DNA of 53,781 nt from Clostridiales bacterium. GTDB taxonomy: Bacteria; Bacillota; Clostridia; Oscillospirales; Oscillospiraceae. The notes under the pieces were generated by a model. It was not told the origin of the DNA. It did not search any database and worked only from the letters and a program-made list of their open reading frames with translations. The stretch lies in contig SFFW01000010.1 in NCBI GenBank assembly GCA_004556755.1, positions 1 through 53,781 of the forward strand. Reading direction: 5' to 3'. Shown piece after piece: positions 40,078-49,754 of the stretch; positions within the stretch are counted from its first letter, which is position 1; each line of letters begins with the position of its first letter. A program made the position numbers and the translations under genes.

Positions 40078-41469
40078 ATGAAAATCAGATCGTTTATCGG
40101 AACAAAGCAATTTTACAAAATGGCGCTTGCAATAGCAATACCTATCATGGTGCAGAACGGAATAACGCAGCTCGTGTCGATGCTCGACAACCTGATGGTC
40201 GGCAGACTCGGCACCGAGCAGATGTCCGGCGTTGCGATCGCAAACCAGATGATATTCGTATATAACCTCGCAATATTCGGTGGACTGTCGGGAGCGGGAA
40301 TATTCGCCGCACAGTTTGCCGGAAAGGGCGACAACGACGGTATACGCAGCGTTTTCCGCTTCAAGATATACATCGCCGCCGCCGTGCTTGCGCTTGGACT
40401 TTTCGTGATAGGCACCTTTAACGAGCCTATCATCAACCTGTTCCTGCACGAGGGCGGCAGCACCGGAGACCTTGAGCTGACGCTTCGCTACGGTCAGGAG
40501 TATACCTATATGATAATGTGGGGGCTTGCGCCCTTTGCAGTGTCGCAGATGTACGCAACGACCCTCAGAGAGACGGGGGAGACGGTGCGCCCCATGATCG
40601 CAAGCATTGCTGCTGTCGTGACGAACCTCATCCTTAACTACATCCTCATATTCGGAAAGCTCGGTGCTCCGGCGATGGGCGTTAAGGGTGCTGCGCTTGC
40701 GACGGTCATCTCCCGATTTGTGGAGCTTGCGCTCATTGCATCGTGGGCGCACAGACACACCGAAAAGGCCCCGTTCTTCGAGGGAGTGTACAGGACTCTT
40801 AAGCTTCCGCCCGCTCTCGCACTGAAGATCGCAAAGCAGGGTCTGCCGCTGCTTGTGAACGAGGTCATGTGGTCTGCGGGAATGGCGCTTCTCACTCAGT
40901 GCATCTCCACGAGGGGACTTGCCGCCGTCGCTGCGACCAACATTTGCTATACCGTTACCAACCTGTTTAACGTCGTGTTCCTTGCAATGGGTGCGACCAT
41001 CGGCATCGTGGTCGGAAATCTGCTCGGAGCGGGGAAGTACGAGGAGGCGGTGGACACCGACCGCAAGCTCATTGCACTCAGCGTTGCATCCTGTACCGTA
41101 CTCGGACTGCTGCTTGCGGCGGTATCCGGGCTTATCCCGCAGCTTTACAACACCACAGACGAGGTAAAGAGCCTTGCGACCCAACTCCTTATCGTCGGCG
41201 CTTTTGTCATGGTGCTTGACGCATTTTCAAACGCCTGCTACTTCACTCTGCGCTCCGGCGGCAAGACAAACATCACCCTGCTGTTTGACAGCGGCTACGT
41301 TTGGGGTGTTATGATCCCCGTGACGGCGATCCTTGCATACATGACCGATCTGCCCATCCTTCCGCTGTACATCATTTCGTACCTCACCGTGATACCGAAG
41401 TGCATAGCCGGATTTGTTTTGGTCAAGAGCGGAAAGTGGATAAAGACTATAGTCCCCGACGAGGTGTGA
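40078..41469 (+). CDS. MATE-family efflux transporter
   Basis: 463 residues from ATG 40078 after CGGAGA; the open frame upstream crosses the tRNA and is not coding. Twelve helices in two pseudo-symmetric halves. Motifs are IPIMVQNGITQLVSMLDNLMVGRLGT, NLILNYILIFGKLGAPAMGVKGAALAT and GATIGIVVGNLLGAGKYEEA, typical of the MATE family, which exports organic cations or drugs against Na+ or H+. The substrate is unknown. It is a single gene with no regulator adjacent. Confidence 0.92.
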   Translation: MKIRSFIGTKQFYKMALAIAIPIMVQNGITQLVSMLDNLMVGRLGTEQMSGVAIANQMIFVYNLAIFGGLSGAGIFAAQFAGKGDNDGIRSVFRFKIYIAAAVLALGLFVIGTFNEPIINLFLHEGGSTGDLELTLRYGQEYTYMIMWGLAPFAVSQMYATTLRETGETVRPMIASIAAVVTNLILNYILIFGKLGAPAMGVKGAALATVISRFVELALIASWAHRHTEKAPFFEGVYRTLKLPPALALKIAKQGLPLLVNEVMWSAGMALLTQCISTRGLAAVAATNICYTVTNLFNVVFLAMGATIGIVVGNLLGAGKYEEAVDTDRKLIALSVASCTVLGLLLAAVSGLIPQLYNTTDEVKSLATQLLIVGAFVMVLDAFSNACYFTLRSGGKTNITLLFDSGYVWGVMIPVTAILAYMTDLPILPLYIISYLTVIPKCIAGFVLVKSGKWIKTIVPDEV

Positions 41470-41588
41470 GCAGCTTAGGCTTTAAAATTAATCTATACAC
41501 TTTGCCCAAAATGTACGATTTGACGTTGACTGGAAAAAAACAATAATATAATTTTAAAGCAACAAGAATAAATCACAGGAGGGCGAAA

Positions 41589-43576
41589 ATGAAAAAACGC
41601 ATACTCAGTATTCTGCTCGTCATTGCGCTTGCATGCAGCCTCGTCATGCTCCCGGCGTACGCCGAGAACGATGCTGCTCCTGCCAAGGACGGGACGGAGT
41701 ATACCACCGTGTTTGTGCATGGCTTGCTCGGCTTCGGTTATAACGACAAGGTGAGCGATTTGTGTGCTACTGGGGTATGACTTCCGGCAACATGATGGAT
41801 TATCTCGGAGGCAAGGGCTACGATGTGGTTAACGCATCCGTCGGTCCGCTTTCAAGCTGCTGGGATCGCTGCTGTGAGCTTTTTGCACAGCTTACCGGCA
41901 CCAAAACGGACTACGGCGCAGCCCATTCTAAGGCTTGCGAGGAGAGCTTTGCCAATGCCGACAACGACCTAAAGCACGACCGTTACGGACGTGACTATAC
42001 CGGCGCTGCGATAACGAGCGGCTGGGGTCCCATCTATGACGCAAACGGCAAGGTCACCGGCTGGTACGACAATAAGCTCAACCTCGTCGGTCACTCCTTC
42101 GGCGGTCCGACCGTCACGATGTTCCTTCAGCTTCTTGCGGAGGGCGACGCCGACGAGATCGCATGGGGCAAGGAGCAGGCGGCGCTTTACGGCGGCGACT
42201 GGCACGATTACGTCTCCCCGCTGTTCTGGGGCGACTACGACGGTGAGTACCTTATAAACTCCGTCACCTCTCTTGCGGGCGTTCTGAACGGAACGACCTT
42301 CCTTTCAACCTGCAAGAACTCCGCAGATGCGATAATGTCGATCGTTGCGGTCATTGCAAACAGCTTCGGTCTTACCGACCTCACGATCATGTACGACTTC
42401 CAGCTTGAGCATTTCGGCATCACCAAGACTCCGGGTGAGGCGAAGTCAAGCGAGGAGTATTTCAGCTTCCTCAAGCAGCAAGGCTTCCTCGACGGCTACG
42501 ACAACGCACTGTTTGACCTGTCAATCATGGGTACCAACGACCTCAAGCAGGGCTGGGATACCTATGACAACGTGTACTACTTCTCCTACGCCGGCGACAA
42601 GACCTATGAGGATCCTCTTACCGCCTACCACAATCCTGATCCGGACATCATGCCTCTGTTCTCCGCATGGTCCTTTGACATGGGACACGACGACTACAGC
42701 TTTGAGCAGGTCAAGGACATCCACGGCAAGTGGGCGGGCAATACCGACAAATCGTGGATGGCAAACGACGGTATGGTAAACACCATTTCCGCACGTTATC
42801 CCATCGGCGCAGCCAATAAGCCCTACGACAAGAACGCAATTGAACCGGGAATTTGGCAGTGGAGCGACAAGGACTACGATCACCTGAGCTTCTGCGGCGG
42901 ACTTCTCGATCCGAGAGTTTCGTCCACTCCCAAGGAGACGAGAGCCTTCTATCAGGAGATAATGGATAACATTGCGGCGACGACTCCGATCGCAAAGCCC
43001 GCAAATCCCGATCCCAATCCGACACCCGAAAAGCCGTTCCCGTTCAAGGACGTTCCCAAGGGCGGCTGGTCATATGACTACATAAATAAGCTGTATCAGG
43101 AAGGCATAGTAAACGGCAAGACCTCCGACACCTTCGATCCCAAGGGCAACGTGACGAGAGGTCAGTTTGTGAAGATGCTCGGCTGCCTTGACGGTATCGA
43201 CGCATCACAGTACTCAAGCTGCCGCTTCGGTGACGTGAGCAACCGCAGCGTGTTTGCGCCCTATATCGAGTGGGCGGCACAGAACGGCATAGTAAACGGC
43301 TACGATGCACAGACCTTCAAGCCGTCTCAGAACATAAGCCGTGAGCAGATGGCGGCGATAATCTGCCGCTACTGCGAATATGCGGGCATCGAGCTTCCGA
43401 AGGTCAACCCCGCAACCGAATTCGGCGACGAAGCGAGCATCTCCGCATACGCCATCGGCTATGTCAAGACGCTTCAGGAGGCCGGCATCATCTGCGGCTA
43501 TGAGGATGGCAACTACCGTCCCTTCGCAAATACCACACGCGAACAGGCGTGCAAGGTGCTTTGCGGACTGCTGTAA
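41589..43576 (+). pseudogene. Secreted SLH-anchored lipase, interrupted by a frameshift at a (TG)3 tract
   Basis: The reading frame opens at ATG 41589 after CAGGAGGGC with a signal peptide (cleavage at AYA-END), then VFVHGLLGFG, the oxyanion motif of family I.5 lipases. It stops at 41780. The rest continues in another frame from about 41767: YWGMTSG..., the nucleophile motif LVGHSFGG, and three C-terminal SLH domains (FKDVPKGGWSYDYINKLYQEGIVNG and two more) ending at 43576. Deleting one TG from TGTGTG at 41761-41766 gives an unbroken protein reading SDLCYWGM, as homologous lipases do. It is therefore either a pseudogene, a slippage-switchable gene or a sequencing error. Confidence 0.85.
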
Positions 43577-43586
43577 ACAATTTCAT

Positions 43587-43622
43587 AAAAAATCCTGCCG
43601 ATAACTTTCGGCAGGATTTTTT
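43587..43622 (+). terminator. Terminator of the SLH-lipase gene
   Basis: AAAAAATCCTGCCG (43587-43600) pairs perfectly with CGGCAGGATTTTTT (43609-43622). Confidence 0.88.
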
Positions 43623-43655
43623 GCGCTTATCAATGCTTTGCACCGCAATTTTTAG

Positions 43656-43684
43656 TTGAAAGAGAGCGGGCAATATAGTAAAAT
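43656..43684 (+). promoter_or_regulatory. Promoter of the ABC-FtsX operon
   Basis: TTGAAA (43656-43661), 17 bp, TAAAAT (43679-43684), 31 bp before the ATG at 43716. Confidence 0.75.
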
Positions 43685-43715
43685 AAAAGTTACAAATCTA
43701 TCGGAGATGATTCCT

Positions 43716-44420
43716 ATGCCGTCATATGTTGAATTTAAAAACGTGAAAAAAGTGTATAAAATGGGCGAGGTCAGCATAGAGGCGCTCAGAGACGTGAGCT
43801 TTGAGATCGAAAAGGGCGAGATCTGCGTCATCGTCGGTGCCTCCGGCGCCGGAAAGACGACGCTGCTCAACATCCTCGGCGGAATGGACACGCTCACCTC
43901 CGGCAGCGTTACGCTTGACGGCAAGGACATTTCGGCTTACTCACAGCGTGAGCTTACGAGCTACCGCCGCTATGACGTGGGCTTTGTGTTCCAGTTTTAC
44001 AATCTCGTGCAGAACCTGACCGCACTTGAGAACGTCGAGCTTGCGGCGCAGCTCTGCAAGGACCCGATGGAGCCGGACAAGGTGCTGGATATGGTGGGGC
44101 TGTCCGACAGAAAGGCAAACTTCCCGGCGCAGCTCTCCGGCGGCGAGCAGCAGCGTGTGGCAATAGCGAGGGCGCTGGCAAAGAATCCGAAGCTCATGCT
44201 TTGCGACGAGCCTACGGGTGCCCTCGACTACAACACGGGCAAATCCGTTCTGAAGCTGCTTCAGGATTGCAGCCGCATAAACGGGATGACGGTCGTTATC
44301 ATCACGCACAACCAGGCGCTGACCGCCATGGCGGACAGGGTGATCTCGGTCAAGAGCGGTATGATAACGAATGTCACATTGAACGAACATCCGATTCCTA
44401 TTGAGGAGATAGAGTGGTAA
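43716..44420 (+). CDS. ABC transporter ATP-binding protein (LolD/MacB type)
   Basis: 234 residues, ATG 43716 eight nt after CGGAGA. Walker A VGASGAGKTT, Q-loop FQFYNLVQNLTALENV, signature LSGGEQQR, Walker B LMLCDEPTGALD, and H-loop IITHN identify the nucleotide-binding subunit of the type VII (FtsX/MacB/LolD-like) transporters. It powers the large FtsX-type permease encoded next. These systems move or release lipoproteins, peptides or wall enzymes at the membrane, or act mechanically, rather than classic import. Confidence 0.94.
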   Translation: MPSYVEFKNVKKVYKMGEVSIEALRDVSFEIEKGEICVIVGASGAGKTTLLNILGGMDTLTSGSVTLDGKDISAYSQRELTSYRRYDVGFVFQFYNLVQNLTALENVELAAQLCKDPMEPDKVLDMVGLSDRKANFPAQLSGGEQQRVAIARALAKNPKLMLCDEPTGALDYNTGKSVLKLLQDCSRINGMTVVIITHNQALTAMADRVISVKSGMITNVTLNEHPIPIEEIEW

Positions 44421-44423
44421 GTG

Positions 44424-47400
44424 ATGAAGTCGCAGGTTTTTAAGCTTTGCATAAGGGAGATAAAAGCAAGCTTCGGGCGCTATATGGCGATATTCGCCAT
44501 AATTGCGCTGGGGGCAGGCTTCTTTATGGGACTTCGTATGTCAAGACCCGACTTTATCGAGACCTATGACAGATACACGCAGCGCTTTGACTTCTTTAAC
44601 TATCGCCTCGTCTCGACCTTGGGACTGACGGACGACGACCTCGACCTTGTGCGTGACATGGACTTTGTGACGGACGCCGAGGGCGCAAAATCCGCTGACT
44701 TCATGGTGCGTGACGGCGACGATAATCTTATTATAATTGCGCACAGCATTCCGAAAAGAATAAACAAGATAGACCTCATTGCGGGGCGTATGCCCGAAAA
44801 GCCGAACGAGTGCCTTGCGGACCCGGAAATGTACACCGAGGGTGACATCGGTAAGACGATAAAGCTCTCGCCCGACAACGGGAGCGCCACCTTTGACAGC
44901 TTTGCTTACGATTCCTACACCATAACGGGAATCACCGAGAGCGTGAGCTACATAAACCTTGAGCGAGGCTCAAGTACTCTCGGCAACGGCAGTGTGGCGG
45001 GGTATATCTACATCCCCGAAGACGGCTTTGCCCTTGACTGCTATACCGACATTTACCTGACGCTCGACATTTCGGGCTACGTTTATTCCGACGAGTACGA
45101 GGAAAACGCCGAAAAGTACCGTGAGCCGCTGGAAAGCTTCATGGAGGAGCGGGCAAAGGTCCGCTACGACAGCATTATTGACTCTGCGACCGAAGCTCTG
45201 TCCGAGGCACGGGCGGAATACGAAAAGGGTCTTGCGCAGTATGAGCCGTCCAAGGCAAAGTACGATGCGGCAAGGAGCGAGTTTGACGAGGGCAAGGCAG
45301 CCGCCATGGCCGAGCTTAACAAAGCGGAAGCAGAGCTTAAACAGGCGGAGGCAATTGCGGGAGACAAGACCGCAATACAGCAAAAGCAGGATGAGATCGA
45401 CAAGGCAAGAGCCGAGCTTGATGCAGGGTATATCGAATACGAGCGTGGGCTGAACGCATATAATCTCCGATACGAGGCGGAGCTTCGCACCGTCAATGCT
45501 CAGGTGGATTACTACACCGCAAAGGTCGCCGAAAAGCAGCAGGAGATAGCGGACGCCGAGGCGGAGCTTAGCTCTCTAAACGCTCAGCTTGCCGACGCTT
45601 CGGGACCGGAAGCCGTGCGTCTGCGCAGCGAGATACGCCGAACGGAGCTTAGAATAAATACCTCGACGACCGAACTCCAAATTGCGCAAAGCAGACTTGA
45701 CGAGCATCTTTCGAGAAAGGCTGAGAAGGAAGCCGAGCTTGCACCCTTAAAGCAGCAGCTTGACGATGCAAAGGCACAGCTTGACGCAGGCTATGCGCAG
45801 CTAAACGAGGCACAGGCGGCGCTCGATCAGGTGAAAAACGGCAGCGTAGCGGATGCGAGGGCGGAGTTTGACCGCAAAAAGTCGGAGGTGCTTGCACGGT
45901 TTGACGGCGCCGAGGCGGAGCTTAACGCAGCAAAAGCGCAGCTTGACGATGCAAAGGCACAGCTTGACGACGCAAAGGCACAGCTTGACGACGCCGAAAA
46001 GCAGATCAAAAACATGAACAATGCCGACACCTATGTGCTTGGCAGAGATACTAATATCGGCTACGCCTGCTTTGAAACGGACACCCGTATCGTTGACAGC
46101 GTGGCAAACGTGTTCCCGCTCTTTTTCGTTCTTGTGGCGGCGCTCGTGTGCCTGACCACCATGACGAGGATGATAAACGACCAGCGCACACAGGTCGGCG
46201 TGCTGAAGGCGCTCGGCTACGGTTCCGGCGCTATTATGGCGAAATATCTGATATACTCCGGCTCGGCGACGCTGTTCGGGTGTGTTTTCGGTATCGGTAT
46301 CGGAGTGTACGTTTTCCCGTTCATCGTTTGGGTGGGCTACGGGATCATATACAATTTCTCAGGGCTTGTGTTTAACGTGAACTGGCTCTTGGCGGCGGAG
46401 ATCACCGCAGCGAATCTTGCGGCGATGCTGCTCGTCACATGGCTCTGCTGCCGCAGCGAGCTTAAAGAGGTGCCGGCGGAGCTTATAAGACCCAAAGCGC
46501 CGGAGGCGGGAAAGCGCACTCTGCTTGAGCGCATCACGTTTATCTGGAAGCGCTTCAGCTTTATGCAGAAGGTCTCCGCAAGAAACATCCTGCGCTACAA
46601 AAAGCGCATTTACATGATGCTCCTCGGCATCGGCGGCTGTACGGCGCTCATTCTGACGGCGTTCGGACTGAACGACACCGTAAAGTCCGTCGTCGATCAG
46701 CAGTACGGAAAGGTGAGCCTTTACGACTACGAGCTCAGTCTTGCATACGACATGACGGACGACGAGCAGGCGCTTATCCTTGACGCATGGGGAGACGATG
46801 CCGAAAAAGCGCTGTTCCTGTACAGAGGCAGTGCGGACGTCTCCGCAAACGGTATCATTAAGACCGTCACCCTAAGTGCGGCACAGGACGGCGTCGACGG
46901 CTTTGTCGATCTTCACGACGGCGACGAAAAGATCCCGTACCCCGGCAAAAACGAGGCGGTCATAAACTACAACCTCGCAAGAACGATGGAGCTTGAGGTG
47001 GGGGACAGCATCACCGTTACCACGGCCGATATGCGCAAGCTGAAGCTTACGGTGAGCGGGATATTCGATAACTATATCAGCAATCACGTCTTTATCGGAC
47101 TTGACACCTGCGCCGAGCAGTGGGGCGAAACGCCGGAGATCAAATCCGCACTCGTCTGCGCACCGGAGGGTGCTGACATTTACAGCACTGCCGAGCGCAT
47201 CGCCGATGCGGACGGCGTGAGGAGCATAAGCATCAGCGAGGACTCAAGAGCGAGAATAGACAATATGATGAGCAGTCTGAAATACGTCATCGGTCTCATC
47301 GTGCTGTGTGCGGGACTGCTTGCGTTTATCGTGCTGTACAACCTCACGAACATCAACATTTCCGAGAGGATCCGTGAGATCGCAACCATCAAGGTGCTGG

Positions 47401-47678
47401 GCTTCTACCGCAGAGAAACGGAGCAGTACGTTTTCCGGGAAAACCTTGTGCTTACGGGAATGGGCGCTCTGTTCGGGCTTATACTCGGCGTGGCGCTTCA
47501 TGCCTTCGTGATGGACAGCATAGTGTTTGATATGATGTACTTTGCGCCTCGCATAAAGCCCTTGAGCTATGTGATCTCGGTCGTGCTGACCTTTGTGTTT
47601 GCGCTCATCGTGAATCTTATGCTGCGTCGAAAGATAGACAACGTGGATATGGCGGGAGCACTCAAATCCATAGAATAA
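44424..47678 (+). CDS. Large FtsX-family ABC permease with coiled-coil ectodomain
   Basis: 1084 residues from ATG 44424 (a GTG one codon earlier is possible). Membrane helices are at about 18-40, then three around 555-680 (first FtsX domain), one at ~730 and three at the C-terminus (second FtsX domain). The ectodomain between helix 1 and 2 is about 510 residues and mostly a long coiled coil (residues ~250-530, dense in KAQLDDAKAQ heptads). A 21-bp tandem repeat ×3 (45936-45998) encodes part of it. This layout matches the YhgE/MacB-like two-domain permeases of Gram-positives. The coiled coil suggests contact with wall or partner proteins. Confidence 0.92.
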   Translation: MKSQVFKLCIREIKASFGRYMAIFAIIALGAGFFMGLRMSRPDFIETYDRYTQRFDFFNYRLVSTLGLTDDDLDLVRDMDFVTDAEGAKSADFMVRDGDDNLIIIAHSIPKRINKIDLIAGRMPEKPNECLADPEMYTEGDIGKTIKLSPDNGSATFDSFAYDSYTITGITESVSYINLERGSSTLGNGSVAGYIYIPEDGFALDCYTDIYLTLDISGYVYSDEYEENAEKYREPLESFMEERAKVRYDSIIDSATEALSEARAEYEKGLAQYEPSKAKYDAARSEFDEGKAAAMAELNKAEAELKQAEAIAGDKTAIQQKQDEIDKARAELDAGYIEYERGLNAYNLRYEAELRTVNAQVDYYTAKVAEKQQEIADAEAELSSLNAQLADASGPEAVRLRSEIRRTELRINTSTTELQIAQSRLDEHLSRKAEKEAELAPLKQQLDDAKAQLDAGYAQLNEAQAALDQVKNGSVADARAEFDRKKSEVLARFDGAEAELNAAKAQLDDAKAQLDDAKAQLDDAEKQIKNMNNADTYVLGRDTNIGYACFETDTRIVDSVANVFPLFFVLVAALVCLTTMTRMINDQRTQVGVLKALGYGSGAIMAKYLIYSGSATLFGCVFGIGIGVYVFPFIVWVGYGIIYNFSGLVFNVNWLLAAEITAANLAAMLLVTWLCCRSELKEVPAELIRPKAPEAGKRTLLERITFIWKRFSFMQKVSARNILRYKKRIYMMLLGIGGCTALILTAFGLNDTVKSVVDQQYGKVSLYDYELSLAYDMTDDEQALILDAWGDDAEKALFLYRGSADVSANGIIKTVTLSAAQDGVDGFVDLHDGDEKIPYPGKNEAVINYNLARTMELEVGDSITVTTADMRKLKLTVSGIFDNYISNHVFIGLDTCAEQWGETPEIKSALVCAPEGADIYSTAERIADADGVRSISISEDSRARIDNMMSSLKYVIGLIVLCAGLLAFIVLYNLTNINISERIREIATIKVLGFYRRETEQYVFRENLVLTGMGALFGLILGVALHAFVMDSIVFDMMYFAPRIKPLSYVISVVLTFVFALIVNLMLRRKIDNVDMAGALKSIE
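45936..45998 (+). repeat. 21-bp tandem repeat ×3 in the coiled-coil region
   Basis: Units GCGCAGCTTGACGATGCAAA(G), GCACAGCTTGACGACGCAAA(G) and a third copy encode the AQLDDAK heptad-like units. An earlier related copy lies near 45760-45790. In-frame unit loss or gain would change coiled-coil length without breaking the frame. Confidence 0.85.
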
Positions 47679-47679
47679 A

Positions 47680-47708
47680 TTGACAAGCTGCCGTAAAGAT
47701 ACTATTAT
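47680..47708 (+). promoter_or_regulatory. Promoter of the Ser/Thr kinase gene
   Basis: TTGACA (47680-47685), 17 bp, TATTAT (47703-47708), overlapping the end of the permease gene by no bases (stop at 47678). Confidence 0.8.
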
Positions 47709-47732
47709 CAAAGCAGCGCTGTATTAAGGAAA

Positions 47733-47774
47733 TTGCTTATGGAACAGGAATTTGCTTATGGAACAGGAATTTGC
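47733..47774 (+). repeat. 19-bp tandem duplication across the kinase start codon
   Basis: The unit TTGCTTATGGAACAGGAAT is present twice in tandem (47733-47751, 47752-47770), with a partial third TTGC. Because 19 is not a multiple of three, the two ATGs (47739 and 47758) are in different frames. Confidence 0.95.
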
Positions 47775-49533
47775 GACTCTTCCCGGCTGGGAGACCGTTC
47801 ACTGCATCGGCAGCGGCAGCTCCGGCAAGGTGTATGAGCTGAAGAAAAAAGACGAATACGGCGGCGATTTTCACTGTGCGCTCAAGGTGATCTCCATCCC
47901 CGCAACTCAGGCTGAGTACGAGAAGATGCAAAGCACCATGAGCGAATACGCCATGCGTGCAAAGCTCAGAGAGCAGGTCGAGGAGATCAGCAACGAGTAC
48001 AGGCTGATGGGCGTTTTGCGTGGGCATCCGAACATCGTCAACTGTGAGGATCAGATGATCGTTCCTCATGAAAACGACGCCGGGTGGGATATCTATATCC
48101 GCATGGAGCTGCTCACCTCGCTTACGGATTATGTGCATGAGAACGGCATAACGACGGGTGAGGTCATAAAGCTCGGCACGGATATTTGCTCTGCGCTTGA
48201 GCTTTGCGAGGAAAACGGGATAATTCACCGTGATATCAAGCCTCAGAACATTTTCGTCAGCAAGTACGGAGTGTTCAAGCTCGGCGACTTCGGCGTTGCG
48301 AAATCGACACAGATAAACGCCGCAAGGGACAAGGTCGGCACCTACTCCTACATGGCGCCCGAAGTGTACTGCGGAAAGGGCTATACGTCGAGCGTTGACA
48401 TCTATTCGCTCGGCATGGTGCTGTATTGGCTGCTGAACGAAAAGCGTGGACCCTTCCTGCCTATGCCTCCGCACGTTCCGACGAACGAGGAGATAGCGGA
48501 CGCACAGCTTCACAGATACAGAGGAGACCCCGTGCCGCCGCCGAAAAACGGCAGTCCCGCTCTCAAAAAGCTTGTGCAGAGAGCCTGTGCATACAGACCG
48601 GACGAGCGCTTCGCAAACCCGACGGAAATGAAAAAAGCACTCCAGCTTGCGGCTGTCGGCAAGGTGCTGCCGGAGGTGAATCCCTCACTTGAGGAGACGG
48701 TGAGGGACAGCTCCGTACCGCATTCTCAGCCCGTTTACATGGAGCGCAGATCCGCACCCGAACCGCAGCCCGTGAGACCTAAGCCTCAGCTCAAGCCCGC
48801 ACCCGAACCGATAAAGAAGCCCCAGCCCAAGCCGCAGCCGGCAAAGCCCCAGCCGCAGCCTAAAAAGAAATCGAAATCGGGTCGCTATACGGCGGCGATA
48901 GTCGTTACCGTTTTGCTGATGCTGCTTGTGATATTCGTGTACTTTGCACTCAGCAACAACTGGATAAAGATCGGCTCCGGCTCAAATAGTGAGCCGAAGG
49001 TCAGCGCATCGCCGGAGGTAACTCCATATAAGCCCACCTCGATATTCGTCAGCTCTCCGGAGCTTACGCTGGAGGAAGGGGAGGAGTCGCAGCTTACCGT
49101 GAGCCTCCTGCCGGAGCCTGAGCTTGGGGACGATGAGCCGGAGATCGTCTGGAGAAGCAGCGATCCAAGCATTGCAAGCGTTGACGAGGACGGCAACGTG
49201 ACGGCGATAAAAGCCGGTACCGCAACCGTGCTGGTGTACGTCAAGGGATCGAGCGAGGTCTCCGACGAATGCACCGTGTTCGTAAAGGAGCCGACGGTGA
49301 CGAGCCTTATAATCCAAAAGCTCCCCGACAAAACGAGCTACACGATAGGGGACACCCTCGAGCTTGAGGGCCTTGTCCTCAAGGCATATTACAGCAACGA
49401 CACGAGCGAGGAGATCACCGATCCGACAAAGTATTCGGTCTCCGCAAGCATGGACTCCATAGGAACGCAGACGGTCAGAGTGACCTACAAGGGACAGACC
49501 GCCGAGTTTACCGTCTGGGTCGGACTGTTCTGA
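47758..49533 (+). CDS. Receptor-type Ser/Thr protein kinase with Ig-like ectodomain
   Basis: 591 residues from ATG 47758. Kinase domain: glycine loop IGSGSSGKVY, ATP lysine in CALKVIS, catalytic loop IIHRDIKPQN, DFG motif KLGDFGVAK and GTYSYMAPEV. A proline/lysine-rich linker (residues ~310-375) precedes one helix (AAIVVTVLLMLLVIFVYFAL). The extracellular part holds a Big2-like domain (IVWRSSDPSIASVDEDGNVTAIKAGTATV) and a second Ig-like fold, instead of the PASTA repeats of PknB/PrkC. The nearest good Shine-Dalgarno serves the out-of-frame ATG at 47739; see findings. The ligand is unknown. Confidence 0.9.
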   Translation: MEQEFATLPGWETVHCIGSGSSGKVYELKKKDEYGGDFHCALKVISIPATQAEYEKMQSTMSEYAMRAKLREQVEEISNEYRLMGVLRGHPNIVNCEDQMIVPHENDAGWDIYIRMELLTSLTDYVHENGITTGEVIKLGTDICSALELCEENGIIHRDIKPQNIFVSKYGVFKLGDFGVAKSTQINAARDKVGTYSYMAPEVYCGKGYTSSVDIYSLGMVLYWLLNEKRGPFLPMPPHVPTNEEIADAQLHRYRGDPVPPPKNGSPALKKLVQRACAYRPDERFANPTEMKKALQLAAVGKVLPEVNPSLEETVRDSSVPHSQPVYMERRSAPEPQPVRPKPQLKPAPEPIKKPQPKPQPAKPQPQPKKKSKSGRYTAAIVVTVLLMLLVIFVYFALSNNWIKIGSGSNSEPKVSASPEVTPYKPTSIFVSSPELTLEEGEESQLTVSLLPEPELGDDEPEIVWRSSDPSIASVDEDGNVTAIKAGTATVLVYVKGSSEVSDECTVFVKEPTVTSLIIQKLPDKTSYTIGDTLELEGLVLKAYYSNDTSEEITDPTKYSVSASMDSIGTQTVRVTYKGQTAEFTVWVGLF

Positions 49534-49550
49534 ATCATATGCAATAACCG

Positions 49551-49590
49551 AAAATCACCTGTCACGATCATCGGCAGGTGATTTTCTTTT
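49551..49590 (+). terminator. Terminator of the kinase gene
   Basis: AAAATCACCTG (49551-49561) pairs with CAGGTGATTTT (49575-49585), followed by CTTTT. Confidence 0.85.
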
Positions 49591-49672
49591 GCTATAAGTT
49601 GTGGCAGAGGGAATTTTTACACAAAATATTGATTTGTAAAGAAAAAATTAAGATAAACCGAGGTTTATTTGC

Positions 49673-49701
49673 TTGCATATTTCGAATACTTGTGTTAAAC
49701 T
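49673..49701 (+). promoter_or_regulatory. Probable promoter of the CooC-dehydratase operon
   Basis: TTGCAT (49673-49678), 17 bp, TAAACT (49696-49701), about 53 bp before the TTG at 49755. Confidence 0.6.
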
Positions 49702-49754
49702 GTTATCAAATCAGTATGCTCCATAATTGCGCATACTTTTAAGGGGGGACAATT

